Shown here: positions 24,661-34,119 of the stretch, piece after piece
How the letters are laid out: every line of letters begins with the position of its first letter
Numbering within the stretch: the first letter of the stretch is position 1
NCBI RefSeq assembly: GCF_004379255.2
Contig: NC_056036.1
Span: 42,371,576 to 42,435,575 of the forward strand
Direction: 5' to 3'
DNA length: 64,000 nucleotides
Source of the DNA: Salvia splendens
Lineage: Eukaryota > Streptophyta > Magnoliopsida > Lamiales > Lamiaceae
Program-made: the position numbers and the translations under genes
The notes under the pieces: generated by a model
Seen by the model: only the letters and a program-made list of their open reading frames with translations
The model's database searches: none
What the model was told of the DNA's origin: nothing

Positions 24661-25965
24661 ATGGCGCCGCCGTCTTCCACCTCTATCCAACCCTCCGACA
24701 ACCACAAACCCCGCTCCGCCGCCGACCACCGCACCCTCGAATCGCTCCTCCACTCCGCCCGCCCCTTCCTCCGCGGCGAGCTCCACGCCGTCGACGAAAA
24801 CCTCCCCCGCCTCGTCTCCGTCCTCCAAGCCGCCGGCGCCGGCGAGTGCTGGCATAAGCACAACAGCTTCTTCGACCACCTCCTCGGCGTCTACCGCACC
24901 CTCAAGCTCTGGAACGCCCCTCAAGCCGTCTGCCTCTGCGCCCTCTTCCACTCCGCCTACTCCAACTCCTACGTCAACCTCGCCATCTTCCCTCCCTCCC
25001 CCACCGGCCGCGACACCGTCCGCGGCCACGTAGGCGCCGCCGCCGAGCGCCTCATCCACCTCTTCTGCGTCGTTCCTCGTCACTCTGTCACCCACGGCCT
25101 CCTCCTCTCCAGGTACTCCGATTCCGAGCTGGTCGAGGACCTCCGACTGTCGGCGATCTCGATCGAGAAGCTCCGCGGAGGCGGAGAGGTCGGAGAAGAC
25201 GAGATATGGAGGAATAAGATCCGATCGATCATCCCGCCGGAGGGGGTGAGCGTGAAGCACATCAAAACCGGCGAAGACATACAGCTGTCGCGGAGGCTGG
25301 TGGCGACTTTCCTCTTGATGACGATCGCCGATATCAGCGAATCGCTCTTCGGCTTCCATGACGGTTTGTTCGATAACCGCGACGGCAGGTTCGATTGCCC
25401 CGGCAACAACGTTCTGACCTCGTTATGGCCAGGCATCGCCAAGCCAGGGCTGTGCATGAACACCTTCTCGAGAATGGCGGCGATCTACAGTCTGTTGGTG
25501 AGAGAAGAGGAGATCTACCTCAAATCATTGAAAAATCCGGCGGAGGGCAGAGACGGAGATCTGGAGCTGGTGGTGCCGCCGGTGTTCGATAACTGCAGTA
25601 AAGTTCTGGATCCGCAGGAGCAGATCGTGGCGAGGGATCTGTACTGGAAGGCGGTGTGCGACGTGGCGGAGATAGGGGTAGATAAGGCAGAGGAGATGCT
25701 GGTGGAGAGCGTGGCGAGGAATCCGTTTGCGGGGGAGGTTCACGTGGTGTTGGCGCAGATATATTTGGGGAAAGGGGAGTTCGCGGCGGCGGCGGCGGAG
25801 GCGGAGAAGGGGCTGAGGTTGCTGTTGGAGTGGGGGAGTCCGCGGGATAAGAGGATGACGTGGCATGCATGGGTTTCGTGGGTTAGGGTGCTGCTTATGA
25901 AGGCCAAGGAGAAGTCGTGGCCGGAAACCGCATGGGGTCTACAAAACTTGGGACTTGTTGCTTGA
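24661..25965 (+). CDS. DUF6817-type protein, copy 1 (434 aa, single exon)
   Basis: The reading frame is uninterrupted, GC-rich against AT-rich flanks, and has a close intact paralogue at 42666-43964. The N-terminal domain (about residues 25-140) contains HKHNSFFDHLLGVYRTLKLW (65-84) and LCALFHSAYSN (92-102). The spaced His and Asp residues (H65, H67, D72, H73, H97) resemble a degenerate HD-type helical fold, but that is inference. The middle has VKHIKTGEDIQLSRRLVATF and a FDNRDGRFDCPGNNVLTSLW block. The C-terminal third (about 330-410) is helical and TPR-like: LYWKAVCDVAEIGVDKAEEM and VLAQIYLGKGEFAAAAAEAE. I recognise it as the plant DUF6817/TPR-like family; no biochemical function is established to my knowledge. 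No signal peptide or membrane segment is evident, so it is probably cytosolic or nuclear. Confidence 0.88.
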   Translation: MAPPSSTSIQPSDNHKPRSAADHRTLESLLHSARPFLRGELHAVDENLPRLVSVLQAAGAGECWHKHNSFFDHLLGVYRTLKLWNAPQAVCLCALFHSAYSNSYVNLAIFPPSPTGRDTVRGHVGAAAERLIHLFCVVPRHSVTHGLLLSRYSDSELVEDLRLSAISIEKLRGGGEVGEDEIWRNKIRSIIPPEGVSVKHIKTGEDIQLSRRLVATFLLMTIADISESLFGFHDGLFDNRDGRFDCPGNNVLTSLWPGIAKPGLCMNTFSRMAAIYSLLVREEEIYLKSLKNPAEGRDGDLELVVPPVFDNCSKVLDPQEQIVARDLYWKAVCDVAEIGVDKAEEMLVESVARNPFAGEVHVVLAQIYLGKGEFAAAAAEAEKGLRLLLEWGSPRDKRMTWHAWVSWVRVLLMKAKEKSWPETAWGLQNLGLVA

Positions 25966-26895
25966 ATTCAATAATGCTACTATATAAAATATGTTTGTCA
26001 ATAATAAGGCCATGTTTGGCCCTGCATTTTTGTTTTTTCCATAGTTTGGGTGTTTGGTTGAAATCATTGAAAGCTGTTCTTGTTCGTGTTTTGTATATGT
26101 CTTATATTATTCCGTTGTTTTGTATGCATTGGACACTTTATCCAAAGAACACCCGTCCTTTTTGAAATCTCTCTTCTGGATTTTAGTCCATCAAATTTTG
26201 TGGGTTTATTGTCGGTTCCATGAGGATAAAGAAAAACTTCTCTTAAATGCCCTCTCAAAATCAGACGGTGGAGGCTACTTCCTGTTGACCAAATTGGTAA
26301 ATTCATTTTTTGAAAGATACTACTACCATACACAGTGATGACCATTGATTCAGTCGAGCTTGCCGCAGTCCGACCAGCTTTCCCGACGGCGCAGTCGAGT
26401 TCTCCATCACGGTCCCCATCCCCTCCGGTTGATTCCCGACCGTTTAGTCTCTGCTTTGCTCTGCAGGTGAAAGCGGTGGTGGTGCTGGCAGTTCAGACCC
26501 AGTGGTGGAGGAGTGAGACATGAAGGGTTTGTATGCATGCATGCATACAAATTTAAGTAAAAAATTAAACTTTTAAGTAAATAATTTATTTAAATGAATG
26601 CATGCATGTATCTTATGTGATATAAAATCTTACCCTTTGATCTTAGTTTGGAATATCTAAAATTTTCCGTGACTTATCAAAAAGCAGCCCCAAATAATTC
26701 TCCCATTTGATTTAATTCATTGGCCGACTAAGAAAATAAAATCTTAACCCAATTATTTTTGGCGTGTTTTGTGGAGGGGATGTGACTTAGGAGGAAAGGA
26801 TTTGTACATGGATTATTTCAGTGGATTGCGTGAGTTAGGAAACTAAATTTTGAGATGCTTTGTACACATGACAAAATTGATTTTGAACTACTCAC
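25966..26895. other. Intergenic region downstream of DUF6817 gene 1
   Basis: The first ~100 bp are probably 3' untranslated sequence. Motifs such as TTTGTCAATAATAAGGCCAT and CATAGTTTGGGTGTTTGGTT recur in diverged form at 33425-33530, after the 3' fragment of another DUF6817 copy. Beyond 26335 there is a short GC-richer stretch with a 62-codon open frame I do not recognise, then AT-rich sequence including the repeat ATGCATGCATGCAT near 26533. Confidence 0.5.
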
Positions 26896-28310
26896 AAATA
26901 CGGGTTTTGCATGTTTTTAAGGACTAGACAAATCCGAGCGTATCAATTTTTCTCTTGTTTTGTTTGAGGACAAACAAATAATTAAATTTGGGGGAGTTGA
27001 CATACACGGGTTTTGCATGTTTTTAAGGACTAGATTTGACTCATTTTAAATGTCAATTATGCAAATTATGTTCTTAAATTGCATATGTTATACATTTGGT
27101 ATTTTTTTATGTGTTTGTTGAGAAATGATAGAAAAATATAGAAAAAAGGTGCAAAATGCCCCACGTGCAGTAGCCTCTGTTCGAGCCCATTCTGCCAGCA
27201 AGTTTGAAGTCCAATCAGTGCTTACTACATGTCATTCTCTTCTTCTTCGAAAGATCTTCGCGTGGATACTTTGCACGTCTCAATCGGAGTTCTTTGGAGA
27301 AAGTTATGTCTATTCTACTAACATTGCGCAGTGCAGTCAAAGTTGGTGGAAATTAGGCGGAAATTCCATGAAGAAAATAAATTGTTGCCCAAATCTCTCC
27401 CCATTTATTGTAGAGCACGAAAATTATAAAAAATAAACCTTTTCCCAACCTATAAATACCTCTTAACCTAATTCATAATCTCCATCCCATAGGCTCCAAT
27501 CCTTCTCCATCTCTACACCTTCTTCCATTCCATCTCAAAGCCTCCAATCCTTCCCCCTCTACACATTCTTCCATTCCATCTTCCACACATAATTCATCCA
27601 TCTTCCATTGGAGCGGAGCTTTGCAGATCCAGGTAAGAGAAGACTGAAGATTGAAGATTCAACCTTGGGTTTTATCAATTTCTTTCATGTCTAGTACTTT
27701 TATGTTTGTTTTTACTATTTGTCTATGAGTAGTTAAACATCCTTTGTAGATTTTTTGGTGAAAACTATTATGAACATGTTTTGATTTGTTGAATTGAACC
27801 TTTTCCTAGCTCTTGTGATTGTTTTGTTTGTTCTTGTGCTTTTATTGTTCTTTTGTCCGGCCAACTTTAGAACTATGTCCGTTTAACTAGATTAATCGAG
27901 AGATAGCTAATTTTACGTGGTAAAATGAACGAGTACAACACATGGGTTTATCTGCACTCGAGAGAAGGGACCCTTTGTGAGGACTTGAGTCTTATGAACT
28001 TAAGTAGTTATAATCTAATCTATTAGAAGGAGACTTTGATAGTTAGAGTTTAATCTACTGGATAGGTGCACTCGAGAGAGGGCTTATCCTAGAATCGTGA
28101 CTTTCCTAATAATCCTAGAGACACATAAAGGTAAAGGTTTTGTGAGATTAATCATCACTAGATCGTAGTAGTTGGATCCTTAAACTCCACATTCTTTAGC
28201 CTCCTTTTGATTTTATTTTTATACTTGTTTATTTATGTCTAGTTTATAAAACCAAAACCCAAAACTCGTGTCTCTAGATAGTATATGACACTTAGTATAT
28301 GATAGCCACC
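26896..28310 (+). mobile_element. Probable LTR remnant of a Ty3/gypsy-like retrotransposon
   Basis: At 26960-26998 the sequence has the form seen at the 3' end of Tat/Athila-like elements: GAGGACAAACAAATAATTAA followed by the purine tract ATTTGGGGGAG and then TTGACATACACGGG, which would be the LTR start. The following ~1.3 kb has a TATA-like CTATAAATACC at 27449 and no gene. The 30-bp motif beginning ACGGGTTTTGCATGTTTTTA occurs twice, near 26899 and 27006. No partner LTR, primer site or coding region remains in the window, so the assignment is tentative. A 103-codon open frame at 27125-27436 has no recognisable domain and is not called. Confidence 0.4.
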
Positions 28311-28507
28311 TGCAATCTTATTTCATGTGCTCGATATCCCGGTACTGACCTTTAGCTATATTAGATCTACCAGTAAACTTGCATGTATTTTTAGTGCTAA
28401 TAAATAATGGCTTATAATTGTGTGTGATATCCCGCGGACTCCCCCACTCCAATAGCAACCTCAGCCCCTTCTCCGCCGCCGCGAACTCCCCTTTCCCCAA
28501 ATATATC

Positions 28508-29964
28508 TGTAACATCCATATCCCAATATTTATGTTATTTTGCATAGTTGTATATTTTATAATCATATGCACTTTATTTATAGATATAATATTGATATAT
28601 ATAAAAAAGTGCTAGTATTTGACTAGTCATCTAATCATTAATTATATCTATTAAAACTCACTATGATAAATTAGCTAACGTATATATATGAGCATGAGTA
28701 CGAATTTTGTTCTTTAACAACAAAAATGTGTATGGAAATGTAAATACATGTAGTAAAACTTTAACTAAACTAAATTAATTACTAAAATAAGTTATTTGGA
28801 TATATACCGATGCATGAGCGGGTAGGAAATAGCCACGTAGGAATAAGAATAGTTTCTTATTACCCCAAGCCATATAGAATTATGTGCATGGATAGTTAAT
28901 TAAATAAAGATATACATGCTGTTATATATTTATATACACGTGTGCATATATCACAAATGACAGCAATCAAAATTGTATGTGACTAAGGAAGAATAATTGG
29001 CAACGTGTACAACTATGTATATTAATTTAATTTTGGGAGGATGGAAGCCGACTCTTCTATCGGGAGAGTGGGAGACGAAATATGTAGTATGCTGTTATTT
29101 TGTTAGAAATAGAATTAACATAGGGAGCAAAAGGAAGCAAAAAAGAAAAACGAACGGAAAGAATGAAAATTTGTTCGAAGTGTTCAACGAGTACGATGAC
29201 AGTAGATTCCGTATTCTAATCAGGTGGGAATAATTCTACTTTTCATTTTACAGATGTTATGTTGTTGGTCGTTAGTATTAAATTGGTGTGAATATTTGGA
29301 TTATATGGTCGAATATGATATTGATATTGATATTGATATGTGATTGGTGCAATTGATATGTTTTTTTTATATGGCATTAGAATTACTTGAAGCATTGGAT
29401 TAAAGATGATATGTAATAGTCTTGCCATGCCCTAAATCTGATGTCAATGATAATGGACATAGGACCTAGACCTACGGGTCATATACAATGATAATGGACA
29501 TACGGGTCGAAGAAAATATGCAAAGAGGGACCTTCGAGGAAAGGTCAAATCAAAGAGGGACCTTCGTGGAAAGGTCAAAATGTAAAGAGGGGCCTTCGTG
29601 GAAAGGTCAATGCAAAGAGAGACCTTCGTGGAAATGTTAAATAAATAAAAAGGGACATATGGGTCGTATACAATGGAAATCCCGAGCAGATACCAGGTTT
29701 GATTTGTTACAGAATAATAAATTGAATATAGATTCATATTCATATGAATATGAAACTGGTTATGATCTTTAATGAGTATGGTTATGTGTGCTGATTTAGA
29801 ATATTTTGTAAATAAGCTAATAAATGATAGATTTTGTAACTATAGTATTTGGATGGTGATGTAATTGATTGTGATTTATTAATCTTAATTTATATTTGTT
29901 TATTACAAGTATATACGTCGGAGGGGTTGGGGTGTGACGTTTAGGTGGTCAAACGTGTGTGACA
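28508..29964 (+). mobile_element. Solo LTR (1457 bp) with 5-bp TSD inside the DUF6817 pseudogene
   Basis: The insertion starts TGTAACATCCATATCCCAAT and ends CAAACGTGTGTGACA, the TG...CA form of an LTR. It is flanked by ATATC at 28503-28507 and 29965-29969. Comparison with the intact paralogues (GCGCAGATATATTTGGGG) shows exactly where the insertion sits and that ATATC was duplicated. No internal coding region, primer site or second LTR is present, so a solo LTR left by recombination is the simplest reading. A LINE or DNA element would be expected to have different ends. Confidence 0.82.
29521..29640 (+). repeat. Four ~30-bp tandem repeats within the solo LTR
   Basis: The unit CAAAGAGGGACCTTCG followed by TGGAAAGGTCAAA is present about four times, starting near 29521, 29551, 29583 and 29613, with a few substitutions. 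Related GACATACGGGTCG and GGACATATGGGTCGTATA motifs flank the array. Such arrays in LTRs often act as promoter or enhancer repeats; here that is inference only. Confidence 0.75.
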
Positions 29965-30552
29965 ATATCTGCGCCAACACCACGTGAACCTTCCCACAAA
30001 AGGATTCCTCGCCACTCTCTCCACCAGCATCTCCTCTGCCTTATCTACCCCTATCTCCGCCACGTCGCACACAGCCTTCCAGTACAAATCCCTCGCTAGC
30101 TCCAGATCTCCGTCTCTACTCTCCGCCGCCACCAGATTTTTCAATGATTTGATGTAGATCTCCTCTTTTCTCACCAACAGACTGTAGATCGCCGCCATTC
30201 TCGAGAAGGTGTTCATACACAGCCTTGGCTTGGCGATGCCTGGCCAGAAGGAGGTCAGAACGTTGTTGCCAGAGCAATCGAGCCTGCCGTTGTGGTTATC
30301 GAACAAACTGTCATGGAAGCCGAAGAACGATTCGCTGATATCGGCGATGGTCAACAAGAGGAAAGTCGCCACCAGCCGCCTCGAGAGTTGTATGTCTTCG
30401 TCGGTTTTGATGTGCTTCACGCTCACTCCCTCCGCCGGATTGATCGATCTTATTCCTCCATATCTCGTCTTCTTCGACCTCTCCGCCTCCGCCTCCGCGG
30501 AGCTTCTCGATTGAGATCGATGATAGTCGAAGGTCTTCGACCAGCTCGGAAT

Positions 30553-30756
30553 GATTTATAGGGTTGGTGTGTTTTATCGTAAAATTGATAAAGTAAAAAA
30601 AGATACAGAAAATGCAATTAAAGTATTGGTAATGAAGAATAAATCACACCTCATTGGAGGGAAAAGTATTTTCGAAAGTGCATATTCTTGTGAGATTAAC
30701 TCAAAATGAAAGAGTGCATATTCTTACGAGGACGGATGTAGTAGTATTCAGCTTTT
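30553..30756. mobile_element. Partial Stowaway-like MITE adjoining the DUF6817 pseudogene
   Basis: The right end, TTACGAGGACGGATGTAGTAGTA, resembles an inverted CTCCCTCCGTCC terminus. The interior (AAATTGATAAAGTAAAAAAAG, AATAAATCACACCTCATTGG) is like that of other Stowaway-type MITEs in the window. The left end is missing and abuts the truncated pseudogene, suggesting the MITE or its excision helped truncate the copy. Confidence 0.45.
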
Positions 30757-30796
30757 GTAATCAAAATTAATGTTATTAAGTGCTAGTTAAGGTAAT

Positions 30797-33154
30797 ACTC
30801 CCTCCGTCCTAGTTTAGGAGTTCCGATTGAGTCAGACACATATTTTAAGAAAGTGTTTAAGTGTGTAATGAATAAATGTTGTAGTGGATGTTAGAACCCA
30901 TATTTTGTTTGAGTGTGTAATAAATAAATGTTGTAGTTAGGCATGCACAACGGTTCCGAACCGCCGGTTTCGGTTCATGAACCGGCGGTTCACGGTTCAT
31001 CATATATTCATATGCATGAATCGGAACCGGCCCGCCAAGGGTCCCGACGGTTCCGGTTCCGGTTGAAAAAACCACCGGTTCATGAGGCGGTTCAAAATCG
31101 CCGGGTTTTGGCCTGAACTGCCGGTTCGGTGGTTCAACCGAAAATTTAAAAAAATAATTATTTATAAAAATTGATTTTTAAATTTAAAAACAATTTTTAC
31201 AAATAAATGAATACAAGAAATTCATAATAGCCCATATATATTTGACGGGCTTGCGAATTTATGAAACCATTCTTGGTTGTTTCTTTCTTATAGAGACATC
31301 CTTGAATGTTTTATGTTTCACTTTCAATGTGGGGCAAAATATGTTTAAATATTTTATTTTATAACTACCTGTTTAGAGCATTCATTCATCTTTTTCCAAT
31401 GTGAGATACAAAACTTTCTTTTGTCTTATACTTTTCTTCATGTTTTGTATGATATATATAAACAAAATTATTATTCAAATATATTCTTGATTGATAAAAA
31501 TAAAGAATTACTGAGAAATATGATTTGTATATAGAAAATATTTATTTGTATAATAATTATTGTTAGGTTTATACAATTTATATAAGAATTATTCTTTCAA
31601 TGTGTATAATATTATTTATTAGTTAACATATACATAAATTTATAAACATAAGCAAATCATTAATGATAAAGAACTAATGAATAATAGTTTATGTAATAAT
31701 ATTTGTTGTTAAATTATAATAATAGAAGATATAGTATTAATATACACGAAGAATGATGGACGATCTATCATATACTTACAAATAATGACTTTTATCCCAC
31801 ATTGAAAGAAAGAGTAACACATCCATGAATATGTAACTATAAAAGAGAATAATCCAATATACTCTCTTCCAAATTAAATCAAATCTAATATACTCTCATC
31901 CAAGTATTGGCATTTTAAAAATCAAATCCAACTTTAAGTACGGAGTATTATTTTTTATCTTTTTAGTCTTTATTATGTATAAATTGTGCATAAACAAATT
32001 TTAAACAATAAGGTGAAAATTATAATTTTATTGATAATAAATTTGAATAAGACTAAAAATTACAACTTATAATGAATATATTTTATTTATAAAAATTAAT
32101 AAACAATACTTAAAGTTAAACCTTTTGATTTTTAAAATATCAATACTTAATATTGGACTTGAGCACTTAAATTGGAAGATAGTGTATTGGATTATTCTTT
32201 TTTATAGTTACACATTCTTGGATGTGTTACTCTTACTTTCAATGTGGGATAAAAGTCATTATTTATAAGTATATGATAGATCGTCCATCATTCTTCGTCT
32301 ATATTAATACTCTATCTTCTATTATTATAAATTAATAACAAATATTATTACATAAACTATTATTCATTAGTTATTTATCATTAATGATTTGCTTATGTTT
32401 ATAAATTTATGTATATGTTAACTAATAAATAATATTATACACATTAAAAGAATAATTCTTATACAAATTGTATAAACCTAACAATAATTATTATACAAAT
32501 AAATATTTTCTATATACAAATCATATTTCTTAATAATTCTTTATTTTTATCAATCAAAAATATATTTGAATAATAATTTTGTTTATATATATTATACAAA
32601 ACATGAAGAAAAGTAGAAGATAAAAGAAAGTTTTGTATCCCACATTGTAAAAAGATGAATGAATGCTCTAAACATGTAGTTATAAAAGAAAATACTTCAA
32701 CATATTTTGTCCCACATTGAAAGTGAAACATAAAACATTCAAGGATGTCTCTATAAAAGAGAAACAACCAAGAATGGTTCATAAATTCGCAAGCCCATCA
32801 AATATATACGGGCTATTATGAATTTTTTGTATTCATTTATTTGTAAAAATTATTTTTAAATATAAAAATTAATTTTTATAAATAATTTTTTTTTAAAATT
32901 TCGGTTGAACCGCCGGTTACGGTTCATCATTTTTCCGAACCTGAACCGCCAACCCGCTTGAACCGCCAACCCGTTCGACCCGCCGGTTCCGGTTCGGTTT
33001 GTGCATGTTTGGTTATAGTGGCTGTTGGGACCTACTTTTAATATTTTGTTATTTACTTTGTAGACATCTTTTATTAGTTTATCATAACCGGAAATTATAA
33101 AGTGGGACGCTCGAAATTGATCAATCGGGACTCCTAAAGTAGGACTCAGAGTAT
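30797..33154. mobile_element. Stowaway-like MITE interrupted by a foldback element
   Basis: The left part 30797-30937 begins TACTCCCTCCGTCCTAGTTT and continues AGGAGTTCCGATTGAGTCAG. The right part 33020-33154 ends with the inverse, ATCAATCGGGACTCCTAAAG then TAGGACTCAGAGTATTA. The two parts make a MITE of about 280 bp once the inserted foldback element is removed. Confidence 0.75.
30938..33011. mobile_element. hAT-like foldback element, 2.07 kb, with ~0.9-kb inverted arms
   Basis: The ends carry CATGCACAA-type termini (TAGGCATGCACAACGG, and GTTCGGTTTGTGCATGTTTG inverted). The flanks GTTGTAGT (30930-30937) and GTTATAGT (33012-33019) match at 7 of 8 bases, consistent with an aged 8-bp hAT target duplication. 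Nearly all of 30938-31940 is repeated in inverse at 32108-33011; for example ATGTTTTATGTTTCACTTTC near 31308 answers GAAAGTGAAACATAAAACAT near 32720. Subterminal regions are packed with GAACCGCCGGTT-type motifs. There is no coding capacity. A transcript across it would form a very long hairpin. Confidence 0.85.
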
Positions 33155-33227
33155 TAGTCAACGACAATAAATTTTTTTATTAATAAATGAATAGAGAATT
33201 TAAACCGAAACTTTTAGCAATGGGTAG

Positions 33228-33293
33228 GTGGTGTGGGGTAGGTGGCCGCTGATGAAGGCGAAGTCCGGAAACTGCATGGGACTTGTTGCATAA
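33228..33293 (+). pseudogene. 3'-terminal fragment of a DUF6817 gene
   Basis: GTGTGGGGTAGG, CTGATGAAGGCGAAG, GAAACTGCATGGGACTTG and TTGCATAA match the last ~25 codons and stop of the gene at 42666-43964 (GCGTGGGGTAGG, CTGATGAAGGCGAAG, GACTTGTTGCGTAA), with internal deletions. The sequence up to about 33540 also resembles the 3' flank of gene 1. It may be the missing end of the reverse-strand pseudogene or a separate duplicate. Confidence 0.7.
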
Positions 33294-34119
33294 ACTAATT
33301 ATATTGTTCATTAAATAATGTTATCAAATCAAGTGTAAAATAAGTTTGTCAGGTCATGCTTGGTACTCTTGTAAGACTAGCATGTTTATTGCGCATTAAA
33401 TAATGCTATCAAATTGTTTAGTGTAAAATAAGTTTGTCAATAATAAGCCATGTTTGGTAGTCTTCAAAATGGGCCTTTCAAGCATTTATGTGATTGGATT
33501 TTTTCCATAATTTGGGTGTTTAGTTGAAATATTGGGCCGCACGAGGTTGGGCTATCTCATGTTTGGTTAGAGAAATGGTGTGTGTGAAAGAATGAAATGT
33601 GTGTGGGCCGAATCAATCCTTAGCCCATAACTCTCTCTTGTAGTTAATTCAATCCATAATAAGAAAATCAAATTCTTGACACTCTCGTCTTCGATCGCTC
33701 TAATGTTCGATTCTGAACTCTTTTGACCGAGATGAGTGGATAAACAGCTGCCTCGAGGCCATTTTGGTAAGAATAGAGAATAAAATATGCAAACAATGGA
33801 CATGTAGTGCAACTTTGACACTCAAAATGAACCAAATAATGTCCTTAAAACAGTTCAAAATCCAAGCGCATCAATACGACATTAGGTTGCTTAATGAAAA
33901 TACCAATTCAACTTAATCTTTTCCGCTAACAACTCGAGCATAAAATTCCACAAACTTAACCTTACTAGATAAAAAAAAATTAAAATCCCACAAATTGTTA
34001 TTCATTTTTTATAAAATATATTAATAAAAAATACAATTATCAAATTTCATGAATTTAAAATCAATTTCCCTATTAATAAATTGTATGCAAAAATAAGGGA
34101 CCTAAAAAATGGAGAAGCT
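33294..34119. other. Intergenic: DUF6817-type 3' flank and a dispersed duplicate
   Basis: 33294-33540 contains two imperfect direct copies of a ~90-bp segment (ATTAAATAATG...TATCAAAT...AAAATAAGTTTGTCA, near 33310 and 33395) resembling sequence downstream of DUF6817 gene 1. 33640-33785 is similar to 17390-17535, sharing GAGTGGATAAACAGC and GCCTCGAGG. The last ~300 bp before the oligopeptidase start are AT-rich without a clear TATA box. Confidence 0.55.

Larger units (their letters stand above)
28428..30552 (-). pseudogene. DUF6817 pseudogene, truncated at both ends and split by a solo LTR
   Basis: On the minus strand it begins near the codons for SELVEDLRL (gene-1 residue ~155) and runs through VKHIKTDEDIQLSRRLVATF, FGFHDSLFDNHNGRLDCSGN and YWKAVCDVAEIGVDKAEEML. 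A base lost in the G run after the NPF codons shifts the frame (GRFTWCWRR instead of GEVHVVLAQ). At the codons for AQIY the sequence is cut by a 1457-bp insertion; it resumes at 28507 with IYLGKGEFAAAEKGLRLLLE and stops after the SPRD codons. The first ~150 and last ~35 codons are missing. It resembles copy 1 (24661) more than copy 2 (for example TIADISES and AEIGVDKAEEM), so it probably came from copy 1. Confidence 0.88.

Noticed and set aside
24613..25359. 248-codon minus-strand frame opposite the DUF6817 gene 1
   Set aside because: It is a by-product of high GC at third positions in the sense gene; its residues are Gly/Glu/Ala-rich without a domain. The same effect appears at 42804-43262 opposite gene 2.
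27125..27436. 103-codon plus-strand frame
   Set aside because: It lies in the putative LTR remnant, has no recognised domain and no intron or promoter context.
29521..29640. CRISPR-like repeat array
   Set aside because: The ~30-bp units are contiguous tandem repeats without unique spacers, in plant DNA inside an LTR.
34081..34119. In-frame codons upstream of the oligopeptidase ATG
   Set aside because: There is no ATG there, only a TTG, which is not a normal plant nuclear start.
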